A DNA stretch of 64,000 nucleotides, taken from positions 1-64,000 of the forward strand of contig CAUYLG010013737.1 in the NCBI GenBank assembly GCA_963573385.1, given 5' to 3'. The stretch's first letter is position 1. Every line of letters begins with the position of its first letter. A program made the position numbers and the translations under genes. Positions 29,380-42,304 of the stretch are shown in pieces. The notes under the pieces are model-generated. The model did no database searches. It was not told where the DNA came from and was given only the letters and a program-made list of their open reading frames with translations. This DNA is from Cacajao melanocephalus. Its lineage: Eukaryota > Chordata > Mammalia > Primates > Pitheciidae.

Positions 29380-29672
29380 TTTTTTTTTTTTGAGATGGAG
29401 TCCCGCTCTGTTCTATAGGCCAGAGTGTCATGGCACAATCTTGGCTCACTGCAACCTCCGCCTCCTGGGTTCACGTGATTCTCCTCCCTCAGCCTCCTGA
29501 GTAGCTGGGACTAAAGGCACACACCACCACGCCAGGTTAAATTTTGTATTTTTAGTAGAGATGGGGTTTCACCATGCTAGCCAGGATGGTCTTGAACTCC
29601 TAACCTTGTGATCCGCCCTCCTTGGCCTCACAAAGTGCTGGGATTACAGGCGTGAGCCTCTGCACCAGGCTG
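29380..29672 (-). mobile_element. Alu SINE, antisense
   Basis: Antisense Alu beginning with a T run and 'gagatggagtcccgctctg' and ending at 'gtgagcctctgcaccaggct'. Flanks taattattatt and taatttttt are only a weak target-site match. Confidence 0.95.
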
Positions 29673-31045
29673 GTAATTTTTTTTTTTTTGTAGTTTATCC
29701 AATTCCATCCTTAGAATCACATCTCTTCTTTGCTCAAACATTTAATTAAGGAGGAATACATTTCCCAAAACTAAAACAAAGCTTTAAAAAATAGTTGAAC
29801 AAGTTTATAATGTGAAAAGAAACAAGAATCAAAAATTGCCAGAAGAAACTTTCTTAGAGTATATCCTAGATAAATGTGTTATAAATATGTTCATAGGAAA
29901 AAGAAAGAACATTTTTCTTTAAAAACTAAGCCACCAGTAAGAGTAAAAAAATAAAATAAAAAATATATAATCAATAAAATAGTTGAGATTTTAAAGCAAA
30001 TAGGTAGTCTAAACAAAGATAAAATATTATAAAACCTTTAGAACTTAGAGAAAATATTAAAATTTCAAGAAAGCATCTTACATTCATTCCACTGGCTTTT
30101 AAAACTTTTTTTTTTCAGATGCATAAATGTCTTCCAAACAAAAACAGGAAAAGCAATGGAAATAGCTCAAACATTCCTGAGCTTCATGACCGGGAAGAGG
30201 GCTGATAAAAGTTACTATAAAAACAAGACCAACCAAGAAAACCAAAATTAATCAGGACTCCTGCTATTTCCCAAAACTACATTTTCTTTTCAGATTTAAG
30301 ATCTAATGAAAACTTGCATGGAATGAAATTTTGGCATCTATTTATTTCATAAGGACATTTTGTTTAAAAACTTATATTAAATGCTTAATTCATCCACTGG
30401 AGTAGTGAAGGAAATATTGGACCATCATTAATCATATCAAAGCATTACATTACTCCAAACAGAAAACAATGTTCTCATAAAAACAATATTAAGGCAATAT
30501 TAAAGTGAAAGCCAAATAATTATAATATGCTTTGAAGTATAAAACCTGCAGCAAAGGAGGGTACAATGACCTTGTTGGAGACAATTTAAGTACTAAGCTG
30601 CACTTGGAATAAGTTAAAAATATACTTTGTGAATGTGTGGCTGTGAGTGTGTGTGTTAGCACAGGAAGGAGCAGAAAGTTCTAAACACAGTCACTTCCAT
30701 TCATGCACTGTTACTAAAAGAGGAGTTCTTTAAGTGATCCCACTATACAAATTTACTACTACTTTAGTTCCTAAGAAGCGAACACCAAAAAAAAATGTCT
30801 ATTCACAAAGATAGATTCATGAATGAATATAGCAATATATAAATAGGATTCATATAGCTGCAGTACCTAGTCATTGCCTTACAAAAAGAGGTCATCAAAA
30901 ATGTTTGTTAAACAACAATGTAAGAAAAGTCACCAACCAAAAATGATTGTGGGTAGTTTGTAGTTAATTTACCGCCTTTACATAGCAATGTGACTTATCT
31001 GCATCATCAGTTTGTATGCTTTCACACAAATGCACTTGCTTATAT
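29673..31045. other. unique AT-rich sequence
   Basis: No repeat, RNA or frame that I can support. Confidence 0.45.
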
Positions 31046-31745
31046 CTTAGCTTGTTATTGAGACGGCTCCATTGTCTGAGGTATATACCCTAGTTCTTTG
31101 TCACAGTCGAGAAAGAATTCAGGGCACGAACAGACACTAGGAGTGCGTTTAGGAGTGGGAAGTTTAATAGATAAAAAAGAAGAGAGAGAAAAGACTTCCT
31201 CGTGCTGAGAAAGTGGGTCCCGCCAAAGAGGGTTTACAGTTTGTGGCGGAATGCAATTGGTTTTCTACAGAGGCTTGAGAAGGCTGTGACTGATTTATAA
31301 GGGATCAGGGGATTGGTTTGATCACATATGCCATTTACATAGCCCACAAAAAGACTGGCCCTCCCATCCTAGTCTTTTATTACGTAAAAGTGGCCTCTAC
31401 CTGGAGGCAGCCGTGATTCCTGTGCACCTGGTTTTACCTGGAGGCTGTGATGATGCTGGCACACATGGTGACATGGAAAAGAGGGTGGGAGACGTACCTG
31501 GCTTCCAGGTACAGCTGCCTGCATTCACACATAAAAGCGTCTAGTATGCATATCTATGCCTGATTTCTCAGGCTGCTTTCTGTTAGAGAAGAAATGGTTT
31601 GGGGCTGCTTTTTATTAAAGGGAAATTCCACTGAGAACTCTTTTATTCTTTCTCGCTGCCTAAACATAATTTCTTAATAAATCCTGTGTTATTAAGCCCT
31701 TCCCCTAACTTTGCGTGGCTCACTCCTTGTTTTGCAGGCAAATCA
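31046..31745 (-). mobile_element. ERV LTR, antisense (class I-like, family unassigned)
   Basis: Read on the minus strand, the block has an LTR-like order: a TATA-type word TTATAAAT (plus coordinates 31293-31300), a polyadenylation-type ATTAAA (31163-31168) about 130 bp downstream, then the words 'cctgaattctttctcgactg' and 'tgacaaagaactagggtata', and an end near 31046. A CCAAT-type word (aaccaattgc on minus) lies just downstream of the TATA-like word, so it is not in the usual promoter position. Exact edges and family are not certain; the distal border near 31745 is an estimate. Confidence 0.55.
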
Positions 31746-34700
31746 GCCAAGGTCCTAGAAAGAGAGAGTAGCAAAGTCAGAGTAATTGATGAAGGGATTA
31801 TTCACAAAGTCTAGACAGGTCAAAGGGAAACAAAAAATAAAAGCTAACAACAATATGAAAGTCACCACCCAGGACTAAAAAGGAAAGGGGACAGTAGCTG
31901 CTACAAGATTCAGAAAAAGCTTAGCTTAGCTAGAGCTGTAAGAGAGGGCTCCCAGCAAGAGCTATGGCCTTAGGGAAGGGAACACAACTTTGGCCAACCC
32001 ATGAAACCAAACTCAACTGTAAGGCTGAGGGGAGAGGAGCCCGGTTAGTACAGTCACTGCTCCAGGAGCACAGAACAGGAGAGAGAGACAATGAGGAGGG
32101 GATAGGACAGAGGGAGGCAAACAGAATATTCAGCACACTCGTGGTTCCTCTAATATCCTCTTAATGTCATCTCCTCAGAAACCAGCAGAGTTTTTGATGT
32201 GCACTACACATTACCAGAAGCATCTGGCTTTTTAAAACTAAAACATTGAGACTTTCCCAAAGAAACATCTAAATAACATAATCATTACCTGTAATCAGTT
32301 TGTTTTGCACAGGATAGGTGATAAGAAGAAAAAATTTACACATGGAGAAATGAACCAATTGCTTTTCTGTAAGGAACTGGTAGAGCTTTTAGGGCCTCTA
32401 ATACAAGGAGGTCAAAGTGAGAATTTGCCCTGAAATAAAGGATTCATCTCAGCGTAAGGAAGGTACCCAAGAAGTTATTGTCGTAGGCCGCACTACATGG
32501 CCAAGACACTTTCACTATTGTTGGAACTGCTGCTGGTCTCTTCAGCCCACAGAAATCTGGGTGAGATTTTGGGATACACCCTTCCTTCCCCAGTGAGACC
32601 CCTCTAATTTTCTGCCCTGAGAATTGACTTCTAGGCCTGCACAAACCAGGTGACACTTGCATCAATGACTGTGGAGTCTGCAACAACCACAGAGAATTCT
32701 GCAGGATTGTTCCTGCAGATGGAGACTCTCTGGGTTCTGGCACTGTTTCCAGGCCCCCTCTTAATCAATGGCAATGAGGCAGTGACTGAAATAAGTCCAC
32801 CAGGCATGCTGTTCTGGAAGCCAGCAGTTGTCTACATAAGCATCAAAGAGAACATGGGTGTTCTCTCCCAGGGGCAGATAAACAAGAAAATGAACTTCAG
32901 TTTTGAATGGGACTTAAAAATTCTGAGGAAATTTGTCATGGGAAATGATAAAAAAAAATCTAGACTTTCTTCTCATGAGAACAGATGAGGCTTGAGAATT
33001 GCAGAAATTTGCAATATATAGTGTAACAAGAAGCCTGTCTCCATTTTCTGATGTTTGCGATAACTTAGAAGCCTCTTCCTCTCCACTCTTCCTCTTCCTC
33101 TCACGTCCCATATCTGGGCAGCCAAGAAGAAAGCCCTGCTGCTCCCTCCCTTAGCACCTGAGGCTACACTCAAGCTATGCACATCCCTGCCCATGAATGG
33201 GTAGCCTCACTCAGCCTTACTCCTTTACAATTAAACCCAAGCTAAGTATCCTTTCCATGCTCTCTCAAGCTATTTAGGACCTGCTTGAGAAACTTCCCTG
33301 CTCTCCCCAGAGATGTCAGTAACACTCTCTTTTATTCCGTCTCGCTGTGTATATGTGATGTCACATATATGTGACGTCATCAGTCATCACACATGAACCA
33401 AATTTTGGATTGACCCCCATGGTTTTGCAAAGCAACAATAACATAAAGGAAAACTTCCTACTTTTCTATTTCCAATTGTTGAAGAAGTCATACTGTTTAC
33501 CTACAATTCACAATCTTCATTTTCCTAAAAGGTGTAACCACCTTTATTCTCATTCAAATCCTTAATTTAGCTTCCTTCTGCTCCTTACCAGCTCCTCAAA
33601 CACCTTCAACTCTTGTCAATTACACCAGTTTCAACTAGTCTTAATGTGGACAGTGTGGTCACAAAACACAACTTACAAAAAAATTGAAGTAAGGAAAATG
33701 AAGTCCCTGTACCATCAATGGTTCAATGTGTAGCTGAAGAATGGCAAGTTGTGAAGTTTTACCAGGTGAATTTGCAAACTCACATGCAAATATCTTCCCA
33801 GAACCCCTTTCTCCAATTCTTTCCATTCCAGTTGCTTACCTGTTTCAAGATTCCTGTTATTAGCTTCACTGGACATTGCTGAAAACTTTATTCTGTATAT
33901 TCAGTGATCCTGTGTAACCTATGTTTTAAAACCAATTTGGATATGATAAGCTTGATGTTGAATTGAGTATTTAGAATATTTTCTCAAATAATAGGATAAC
34001 CTATTGTGATTTACATATACTAGTCACTGAAAAATTTTTCTGTGTAATTCAATTTAATTCGAAGTCTCTTAAATATTTTTTCACCTTTAAGGAAAATGGC
34101 AATTTTAAAAATGTGGGCATCACAGCAACAAGTTTTGTTGTTTTTTTTTTTTGTTCCAGGAATTTTGCAAATAAATTGGGTAAAAGTCTACCAAAATGGG
34201 ATAAAAAAATTAATTAGTTTGGGCCACTCAGTGTATTGAGACATATATAAAAAATAGAAGGGAAAGGAAGAATGTTGGTTTGATGCAATGCAATTCATTC
34301 CTTTGAAGGGAAAAGCGGGCTTTTATTTTTAAAAGATGCCTTTGTCGAATAGCAACTACAGTAAGCTACACACAAACCTCACTGGTTTCTCACCTCATCA
34401 CTCTCTCCATAATAAGCCTTCATTGCAGATTTCTTTTAGATAGGAACATTTCCACTTAATTTGGCTCTGCCCCATGGCCCTTATCTGACCCAAAAAAAGC
34501 CCTTATGCACTTATGACTCAAAGACGGTATACGTTTCTGCAGAAAGCCAGACCAGCCTAGAGCCAGTAATAGGTTGTTAAGATTTAACAAGGAAAAGTAA
34601 GGTACCCATTAGGAGGTTAAAATGGCTTGGCTGGGAGGAGATGGGATCTAAAGTTTAAAGAGATTGGAAATAGCCATATTAAAAGTCATTTTAACAATTA

Positions 34701-35304
34701 GGTTTAAAAATAGTCTTTATCTAAAATGCTTAATAAAGCATTCTGTGAAAGCAAAAACAAAAATCCCAAATCATTAATTGCATACCGTAAAAGTGAAACT
34801 GAGATAAGATAATTTTATACCACTTAGTTAATGCATATTCCCCTGTATTTAGGTGTCTATGAGAAAGTTTGTGTACACATTCATGGAAAATTATTGTTCA
34901 GAGTATAGAAACAGGACATTTAAATAAAATGCATAAAAATTGTTCATGATAAAGACAGGCAATGTCATCTCATCTTGCTTTTTTTTTAAATGAAGGTGTA
35001 TCTAGCACTAGCTTTTCAGAGGGGCATGTAAAATAAAATTCAAGGAAGTTAAATCAAAATGTTCCACTCATATTCCATGCTGTTTAACTAATTGTATTGC
35101 TTTATTTCAATGTAACTTTTAATAGATGTTCTAGGTCTTAGCATTAATATTTAACATATTTCTTATAATATTTAATTTCATAAATTATAAAATTGACATG
35201 CTGTAACTACAGAGATGATCAGAACAATGATGCATCTCTCTCAGCAGTGTAAACAGACATAGCATTTCCATTAAGGTCTAATTTACTATAGTAACAGTCA
35301 CATG
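31746..35304. other. mostly unique; possible ERV remains
   Basis: No gene was recognised. The frames at 32444-33194 (up to 112 codons, both strands) have no recognisable motif. 33021-33360 has an LTR-like pyrimidine-rich layout with an attaaa word, and shares the word ctcttttattc with 31637-31665, but I cannot assign it. A CRE pair lies at 33356-33379. Confidence 0.4.
33356..33379. promoter_or_regulatory. CRE-like and perfect CRE, palindromic pair
   Basis: TGATGTCA at 33356-33363 and the perfect cAMP-response element TGACGTCA at 33372-33379 lie 16 bp apart and are linked by the palindrome tcacatatatgtga (33361-33374). TGACGTCA is the CREB/ATF consensus. Whether it is bound is unknown; no promoter is evident. 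Confidence 0.6.
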
Positions 35305-35405
35305 TTTCAGAGTAGTTCAGCAAGTTTTGACAAATTCATGTGGTCATATAACCACTATCACAATCAAGATGAATAGTTGCATCACTCCCAAACTTCCCTA
35401 TATGC
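35305..35405 (-). mobile_element. old L1 3'UTR fragment, antisense
   Basis: 'gcaagttttgacaaattcat', 'ataaccactatcacaatcaa' and 'gatgaatagttgcatcactc' fit the antisense 3'UTR of old L1M copies. Confidence 0.45.
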
Positions 35406-36837
35406 ATAGCAATTTAATAACAGCAACTTTTGAAAAGCCTGGTCCATGACAAAAATTCAATATTTTGCTTCGTTTACTTTGGTTCTGAATAATATAGGAC
35501 ATTCAATTATAGGACTGATAAGTATAAATTCAAATTGATTATTAGACTCAACTCTCTTGTCCTTCACAATAAGGAACATGTATTCTCTCCCTCTTTCTCT
35601 CTCCCACTTCTTCCACACCTCCTATTTAACCCCTTCCTAATGCATATACCCATTCCTACCTGTTTCTAATATAAACCAGGATGGTACATTTTTTATTTTT
35701 GTTTTTCTTTCCTTTATACAGACAGCCAACCTTCTGATTTGTATTAACAGGACAGAAAAATCTCTCCAAAACAGCATTACCTCACAAGCAAGAATGTAGC
35801 ACTACATTAGTTTTTCAAGATTGGATAAAGCATGTTTAGGCTAAATGTGGACATCAGCAGTTTTAAAACCTAAATCTGATGCATCTGCACTCTTTATTGT
35901 CTTAGAGGTTCCATCAGTGAATGCTTAAAATCTTTCTCCTGGCAGCAAACGTTTCCAGTGAGGTTTTTATATGATTTGCTAAGAAATGCCTGGTTTCAGA
36001 AGTCATTCTTTTCAATCCCTAGGGAAGTGTGTCTGCTGGAGTAACTCTGTCTTCATGCTACCTGCTAAACGACTTGGGAAAATCTCCTTATACAGAAGCA
36101 ATATTTAAATTAAAAAAGACAGTTTGAAAACCTGTTTTTAATTTGTTCATGGTAAGACTTAAAACTTCCTCAGTTTTGTTAGCTGATAACTGCTTCTGTT
36201 TTTTTTCTGTTTTTTTTTTAACTCTTTTTAAAATTATGGGTGAGGATGGTAAGATGGAGACCCCTTTGTGGGAGCAATAAAGTATTCCTTTAACCACATT
36301 ATTCTTAGAATGTCTGCAAAGCTCATTTGCACATACCTGTAATCCTTCAGTGCAAGGTGTTATTCATAAATTGATGAAGATTTAATTCAAAAAAGCTTGT
36401 TGTGGATCAAATGCAGGTAGAATAGGAGCTGCCTAAGACTGCACTGCTGTGGGTTTCATGAATTTTGAAAAGTACTATAGAACTGAACTGGCCTTCAGGT
36501 AATTTGAGCCATACCCATGTCTACATTGTATCCACATTTACATGGAATGTGTACATAAAAATTAAATTATTTACATTAGATACTTATAATAATTTTTATT
36601 ATGAGCATCAGGTTATTTTTTTCAGTACTCAGGTGTCAATCTTTCTACTCTTACACTAAAGTTCTGCCAAACGCAAAGTGTAGCTGACTCATTTTCTTTT
36701 AACTTCTCAGCCCTACCCAGACTCCTATACAGACTCTCAAGTCATTTTACCTCTAGTAAGAGTTTACAGAGCCTCAAGCATTCTTCACTCTCCCTAGAAG
36801 TAAACTCATATTCATGAAATACTCTTTTCAATAACTT
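35406..36837. other. unique sequence, nothing recognised
   Basis: No supported gene; frames at 36088-36297 (minus) and 36465-36659 (plus) are featureless. Confidence 0.45.
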
Positions 36838-37035
36838 TATACCGTTAATTGTCAAAATTTCATGTGCATCAGAATTATCTGGACAGCTTATTAAAACACA
36901 GGTTTCTAGGCCCCATCCCAAGAGTTTCTGATTCAGTTTGTCAGAACTTGGAGTGTGGCCCAAGATTTTTCATTTCTAAACTTTTCCAGGTAATATTGCT
37001 GCTGCTGAGCCAGTAATCATACTTTAAGAACCAGT
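36838..37035 (-). mobile_element. MER5A-like hAT-Charlie DNA transposon
   Basis: 'gtgcatcagaattatctgga', 'cttattaaaacacaggtttc', 'gagtttctgattcag' and the closing 'ctttaagaaccagtg' reproduce the MER5A order. It is a nonautonomous hAT element with cagtggttctca-type ends; the left end is degraded. Confidence 0.78.
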
Positions 37036-38147
37036 GATTTGTCTGATTCATCCTAATAATTGATTATATCAATTAGTAGAATAAGGAACACAGTTTTTCT
37101 CTATTTCCCTCCTCAATGCTGCATAGCCATTCAATGCTCAACACAATTGTAACCTTACATATTTCTACTTGTTACCTCTACTAGTACAGTTGAGATATAC
37201 CAGTTATTGCTTTCTGACACTCAGTTTTATCCCAATCCTGCTAAGCTATTTTCTAGGCAGCAGAACTTTAGAACCTATAGATATGTTTACAGAGTCACCC
37301 ACTAACAAGTTTGTTTATAACTGGCCAGTGGGATGTGATCCTGAAATATTTTAAAGCACAAGACAAGAAATCATAATCATTTTCTGGTGGCCTTTGTGGA
37401 AAGGCACTTTGGTACTGGCAGATGGCAGATGTGGGGTTTTGGCCTCAGTTTTTGGATTCCCCTCACATGTGCTTTGGTGCTGCTGATGTGCCACACTATT
37501 AGTGGTGGCTTCTTTGTGATCTTTGCACTTCCAAAGGCATTATGGACAAACTTCATGACCTTTGCTCCCCAAGAATTCCTAAGGTTGAGTATATTGCTAC
37601 TAGTTTTGTTCTAAACTGATTCATATTAGAATACCTAGGTGACTCCTGCTTTACTGAGCTAAACCAGGGTGAAACAGTAAAAGTAATGTATAAAGGAGAA
37701 AAATAAAATTGTAGGAGAGACAATTCATGATGCGGCTTCTTTATTCCCTTCCATGATGGTAGAGACTAACATAATAGACCTTATCATTTTTCCTATTCAC
37801 AAGAAAAACACACACTTATCCCTGTGATTCTATTCTTTGGTACATATAGCAGACCTTTGAAGAACTGTTTAGATTACTCCAAATTAAGGATTAATGTTGC
37901 CTGAGTATTTTGGAAACTAAAAGCTGTATTTGTTATTCTTATGTATATAAAATGTATATTTTTAAGTGATCAGAAAAAATGTGTTCCTGGCATACTAGAA
38001 ATTTCTGTTAAAAAATGTAAAAACAAAAACAAAAAAGCAAAAGCCAAGACCCTTCTACATTTAAACAGATTGGGGAAATGCTCAATACCCTCCCTTATCT
38101 TAGAGAGTTTTGTTGCATACTAAAATCTCTGAAAAGTCCTTCAGTAC
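37036..38147. other. unique sequence, nothing recognised
   Basis: A 75-codon frame at 37387-37614 is rich in hydrophobic residues but has no known family, no promoter and no neighbours that support a gene. Confidence 0.4.
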
Positions 38148-38707
38148 TATATTAGTCAGAGTTCTCCAAAGAAGCAAAACCAATAGGAAAGACATCATGC
38201 AGAGACTTGGGGGTGAGAACGGGAGAGAGAGACAGAGGGACTGAGAGAGATTTGATTTATTGTAAGGAATCAGCTCATGCAATTGTGTGGATGAAAAGTT
38301 CCAAGATCTGCAGTCAGCAAGCTGGAGATCCTGGAGAGCCAACGTGTAGTTTCGGCCTAAATTCTAAGACCTGAGAATCAGGAGAACTGATGGTGTAAGT
38401 GTCAGTTTGATAGTTGACAGGCTTGAGAGCCATGAAGAGCCAATGTTTCAGTCCAACTCTGAAGGCTAGAAAAGACCAGTGTCCAAATGAAGCAGTCAGG
38501 AAGTTGCAGTTCCCTCTCACTCAGCATTTTGTTTGATTCAATAAGGCCCACCCACATTATGGAGGGGAATCTGCTTCACCTAGTCTACAGCTTCAAATAT
38601 TAACCTCATCCAGAAACACTCTCATAGATACACCTAGAATGATATTTGGCCGGATGTCTGGGTGCCTCATGGCCCAGGCAAGTTGACACGTAAAATTAAC
38701 CATCATG
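38148..38707 (-). mobile_element. LTR-type repeat, antisense, near full length
   Basis: The plus strand begins 'tattagtcagagttctccaa' and ends 'cacgtaaaattaaccatca'; read on minus it starts tgatggttaatttta and ends near aataaatc and a ctctct-rich stretch, as an LTR with its poly-A signal would. agtac flanks both sides (38143-38147 and 38708-38712), a possible 5-bp target-site duplication. I recognise the repeat but cannot name the subfamily safely. Confidence 0.7.
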
Positions 38708-38712
38708 AGTAC

Positions 38713-40474
38713 CTATGCTGAAGCATTTCCCCAATTTAGATACCCAAAGAATCCTTATTTCATGTAACACCCACTAATGTTTTTCAGACACATTATTATT
38801 CAACAAAGCACCTATGGAAAATGTTGGTCCTTAAAAAAAAAAAAAGAGTTACTAGAGGTGGGCAGGGAAGATTGGGCAATACATCCCGGATCAAATCAAG
38901 AGAAATTCTGAGGACATACTAACTGACATTCACAGTAATATAGATATGGCAACAGTATGAAACTATCACAACTTAGCTATCATTAATAAATTACCATAAG
39001 TAGTAGGTAATCGTTTTGCTTAAATTATTTAAAATTTGCATCTTGTATCTCCTGATGTTTCCCACAGGAAAAATTATTAGAATATCTATAAAAGACTTTG
39101 TGCTAATTTTATAATAGGAATTATAAGGAAGAAACTGGATTCCATCCAACAGTGAATGGCTGAACAGGAAATGGGGAACTTCAAAGAACAATTAACAGCA
39201 TTTTTCATGGGAAAAATGTAGGGAACTCAATACTGAAGACAAAATAAAGAAAGGAAAGATATAGCTAAACATCAGATTACAAAAAGAAATTCTAGGCTTT
39301 TATATGAGGAAAGGGATCTGAATATTCCAAGTCCTCATTATGCTTCCACTTTTAGTGCCACATGGATTCTCTAAGATTTCTCATCAGCCTTTCTCCTCAA
39401 AAGTGTTTGCCCTGCTGGCAATTTTACACCAAATATAATAGCCGTTGGTAGTGAGTAGGAGTTGAGCAAATATGTGATTTGCTCACATATTTGTGATTAT
39501 AGGATTTCTATAAACAAGTTAAAATGGAGTTATAAATCTTTATTCTACATTTAGATATAGCATGATTAAAATCTCTCTTAAAAGTCAAAATTCATAATAT
39601 AAATCCTTAATCATTAATTAAATCTCCTAAACTTGAACTAAACCTTAATTTCATATCCCATGATCATCTCACTTTTTGTCTCAATTCAAGAAGTTGTGAA
39701 TAAGTTTGCAAATCAATCCTGCAGACACTTTGCCAACAGTTTAATGGGAGAAAAACACAAAAACAACAAAAAAGAAATTGAAAGGCACTTCATGAAAGAG
39801 CTGGTTGACTTTACATGTTGAAATATATATTCACGGAGAATATATATTCTCTTGTTGCAGTAAATTTAGGGAACCAAGACAAAAAGTAAAGAGAGGTCCA
39901 CAAAATGGTTGGATCCTGGAAGCGATAGTTATATTATCATTTCTTAAAAATAAGATTCTTCCTCTTTAGCCTTGCGCCTCTTTGGGGATAATTAAATATA
40001 GATGCTGTAACCAAAAGACAGAAAGACGTGTTTTTTTTTTTTAAACATGTGGTTGGACATATATCTCAATTGAGACCCATCTAAGTACAAAATCAACAGT
40101 GTAAGGTAGAAAAGACAAAGTATATATTAGCTGTAATGAAAGATTTATGGCTGAAATGTCAAGATCGTATGAATGTTGTGCAGTTACTTATTTAGTTCCT
40201 TTGTCACTGAGGACTTATTAGGCTACTGTGACTACCAGACTAGTAGCAGCCCTGTGTGTTGCTCAAGTTCAGGAAGCAAATGTTTAGATCAACTTGATGC
40301 TCCTTTGTTTACACATCTGCATATTTTTCCTCAAGGAGCTAAGCAAGGTATACAGCTACTGTTCTTCCTCAATTGACAAGAACTCCCACAGTGCAGAAGT
40401 CCTTTTGTGTCACATGCCCTGGAATTGTTTTATCTCTATCTCAAAAGACTCTGTTCCTTGCTATTGTCTCCGTC
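38713..40474. other. unique AT-rich sequence with a hairpin
   Basis: It holds the inverted repeat at 39464-39493. No gene, RNA or named repeat was seen. Confidence 0.45.
39464..39493. repeat. overlapping short inverted repeats
   Basis: caaatatgtga (39467-39477) pairs with tcacatatttg (39483-39493). The shifted arms gagcaaat (39464-39471) and atttgctc (39477-39484) also pair exactly. The two folds exclude each other. Confidence 0.88.
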
Positions 40475-40790
40475 CTCCAGACATCTGTCTAATAAACATT
40501 TCCTGAAAATCTATAATGTGCTGAGCACTAAGTAAATAATAATAACAAAAATAACAATAGTAAAGAAACTATTCTCTGCCATCAATAGGACAGAAAAGTT
40601 AAACAGACAACTATAGGATAGTGTATGAGTACTTAGGAAAGAAGTAAGCATATGTTGGCAAAAGAGTGAGTGAGGTCAGGGAATATTTCGTTAAAAAGGT
40701 ATTTCCTGAGCTGTGTCTTAAAATTTGTATTATGCAAAGGAAGACATAATAGGGTCAAAGACAACCAGACTTTGGGAAAATACTGCAAGA
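40475..40790 (-). mobile_element. L2 LINE fragment, antisense
   Basis: 'tctaataaacatttcctgaa', 'aatgtgctgagcacta', 'gaggtcagggaatatttcg' and 'tcctgagctgtgtctt' follow the antisense L2 order. The 109- and 117-codon frames at 40633-40999 overlap each other on opposite strands and partly lie in this relic. Confidence 0.6.
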
Positions 40791-41144
40791 ACCCCAGGCA
40801 AGTGGAAGCAAAAATCAGGAGGCTTCTGCTGCTCCTACCAGTTGCCTGCCACCAGTGCCTCAGCCCCACAGAGGAGGTAACCAGAAACAGAATGTGGAAC
40901 CTGGTCACCACACTCCCCATATGGAACTTTTCTTGCCAGTTTCCATGGCAGAAGAAAGATGGCCTCAAACTCACTCCTATGTTCAAAGTCTTATGCTAGC
41001 ACCTCTCACTGACAGAACCTAAATCACAGGCAGAAACCTAAACACAAAGGAGTTGGGGTAATGTAATTTTATCCCTTTAATCTCTGAAATCCAGGCAAGA
41101 TACATAGAATGGATTGGGAATAGATGTCATGTTCCTAATGGGCT
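40791..41144. other. unique sequence, nothing recognised
   Basis: Covered in part by opposite-strand frames of similar length, which suggests chance openness rather than a gene. Confidence 0.4.
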
Positions 41145-41455
41145 TCACTGTCCAATGTGGAATCTATTAGCCACATGTGGCTACCGAATGCTTGAAATGC
41201 CGCTACTCCAAATTTAGATGTGCTGTAAGTGAAAAGTACACACCAGAGTCCAAAGATTTAGTATGACAAAAAGAATACCTTATTCACTATTCTATATTGA
41301 TTATATATTAAAATGATCATATTTGACTGTATCATTATTAAAGTGTTATTAACATTAATTTCACTGATTTCTTTTTACTGTTTTATTAATGCAGCTACTG
41401 GAAAATGTAAAATTACATAGGTGTCTCACATTACATGTCTATTGAGTGGCACTGC
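41145..41455 (+). mobile_element. hAT-Charlie-type nonautonomous DNA transposon (MER family)
   Basis: It starts cactgtccaatgtgg and ends attgagtggcactg (imperfect terminal inverted repeats). Inside are 'tagccacatgtggctacc' and 'tagatgtgctgtaagtgaaa', then 'ttaatttcactgatttcttt' and 'gctactggaaaatgtaaaat'. These are the order and words of a Charlie-derived MER element of about 310 bp. Confidence 0.75.
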
Positions 41456-42304
41456 CATAACCATCTCCAGTATAGTATAGATGTTTGAAGGGATGGGTTA
41501 GGGATAAAGAGGGACCAAGCATTATGGGTGACAAATGTGGCAAAATTCAATGGCCAAGGGCTTCTATGTTAGACTTAGACTCATTAAAACAGGACTAGAG
41601 AAATAGTAGATCAACCGTGTTAAAAGAAGGCGGACTCTGGTGCTGGTGACAGACAGCTTGATTTACTCACTGATGAGGACCCAGAAGCTGGAGTTTTAAC
41701 AATTTGTGCTGGTTGATAAGACCCTAGGGGCTGACTGGCAGCAGGGCCTCAGCTCTCACCTAAGGGAGGGACTCGAGTTTTTTTTCTTTTTAAATCAAAT
41801 TTTCTTATGCTACAAAAGAAAATTCAAATATTGTCTTTCTTTCAAGTAACCTTTAAAATAATTTTTTAAGGAAGCACATATTAATTTTGTACAAGATAAA
41901 ATTCTGAGCTGAGTCTGAGTCTAAACATCACAGCAACTTGCAAAATTGCAAAATTTTAAAATAATAAAACAGATGTCATTAGGAGACAAATGTAATCTAA
42001 TTAGCATATTAAAGTTGGAATTAAGCCAGGCTCAGCAACTTACATGGTGGATTTTTCTTCCAAGAAAAAATCCAGAGTTGTCAAAGCAAGCATATTAAAA
42101 AAAGAAATGTGCTACAAATGCACTTTTAATCGTAATCAGGAATCCAGAAATGTGACAGTTGTTCATTTCTCAATAATAGTAAAACTTAATAATGTTTGTC
42201 ACCTGTTTCACTCTACAGCATTATTCTGTTAAAGAAAATTAACCAAAAAAGGGAAGTTGAGAAACATAAAAGTAATTTCCATTAAGCTTAACCATCCAAG
42301 CAAA
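41456..42304. other. unique sequence, nothing recognised
   Basis: A 62-codon frame at 42044-42232 is unsupported. Confidence 0.45.

Noticed and set aside
32444..33194. Possible retroviral gene remains beside the LTR at 31046-31745
   Set aside because: I could not see any retroviral motif, and frames on both strands are similar in length.
37387..37614. 75-codon hydrophobic frame as a small membrane protein
   Set aside because: Hydrophobicity alone in T-rich DNA is weak evidence; no splice, promoter or family support.
40633..40999. 109- and 117-codon frames on opposite strands
   Set aside because: They overlap almost completely and partly cover an L2 relic; neither shows a family signature.
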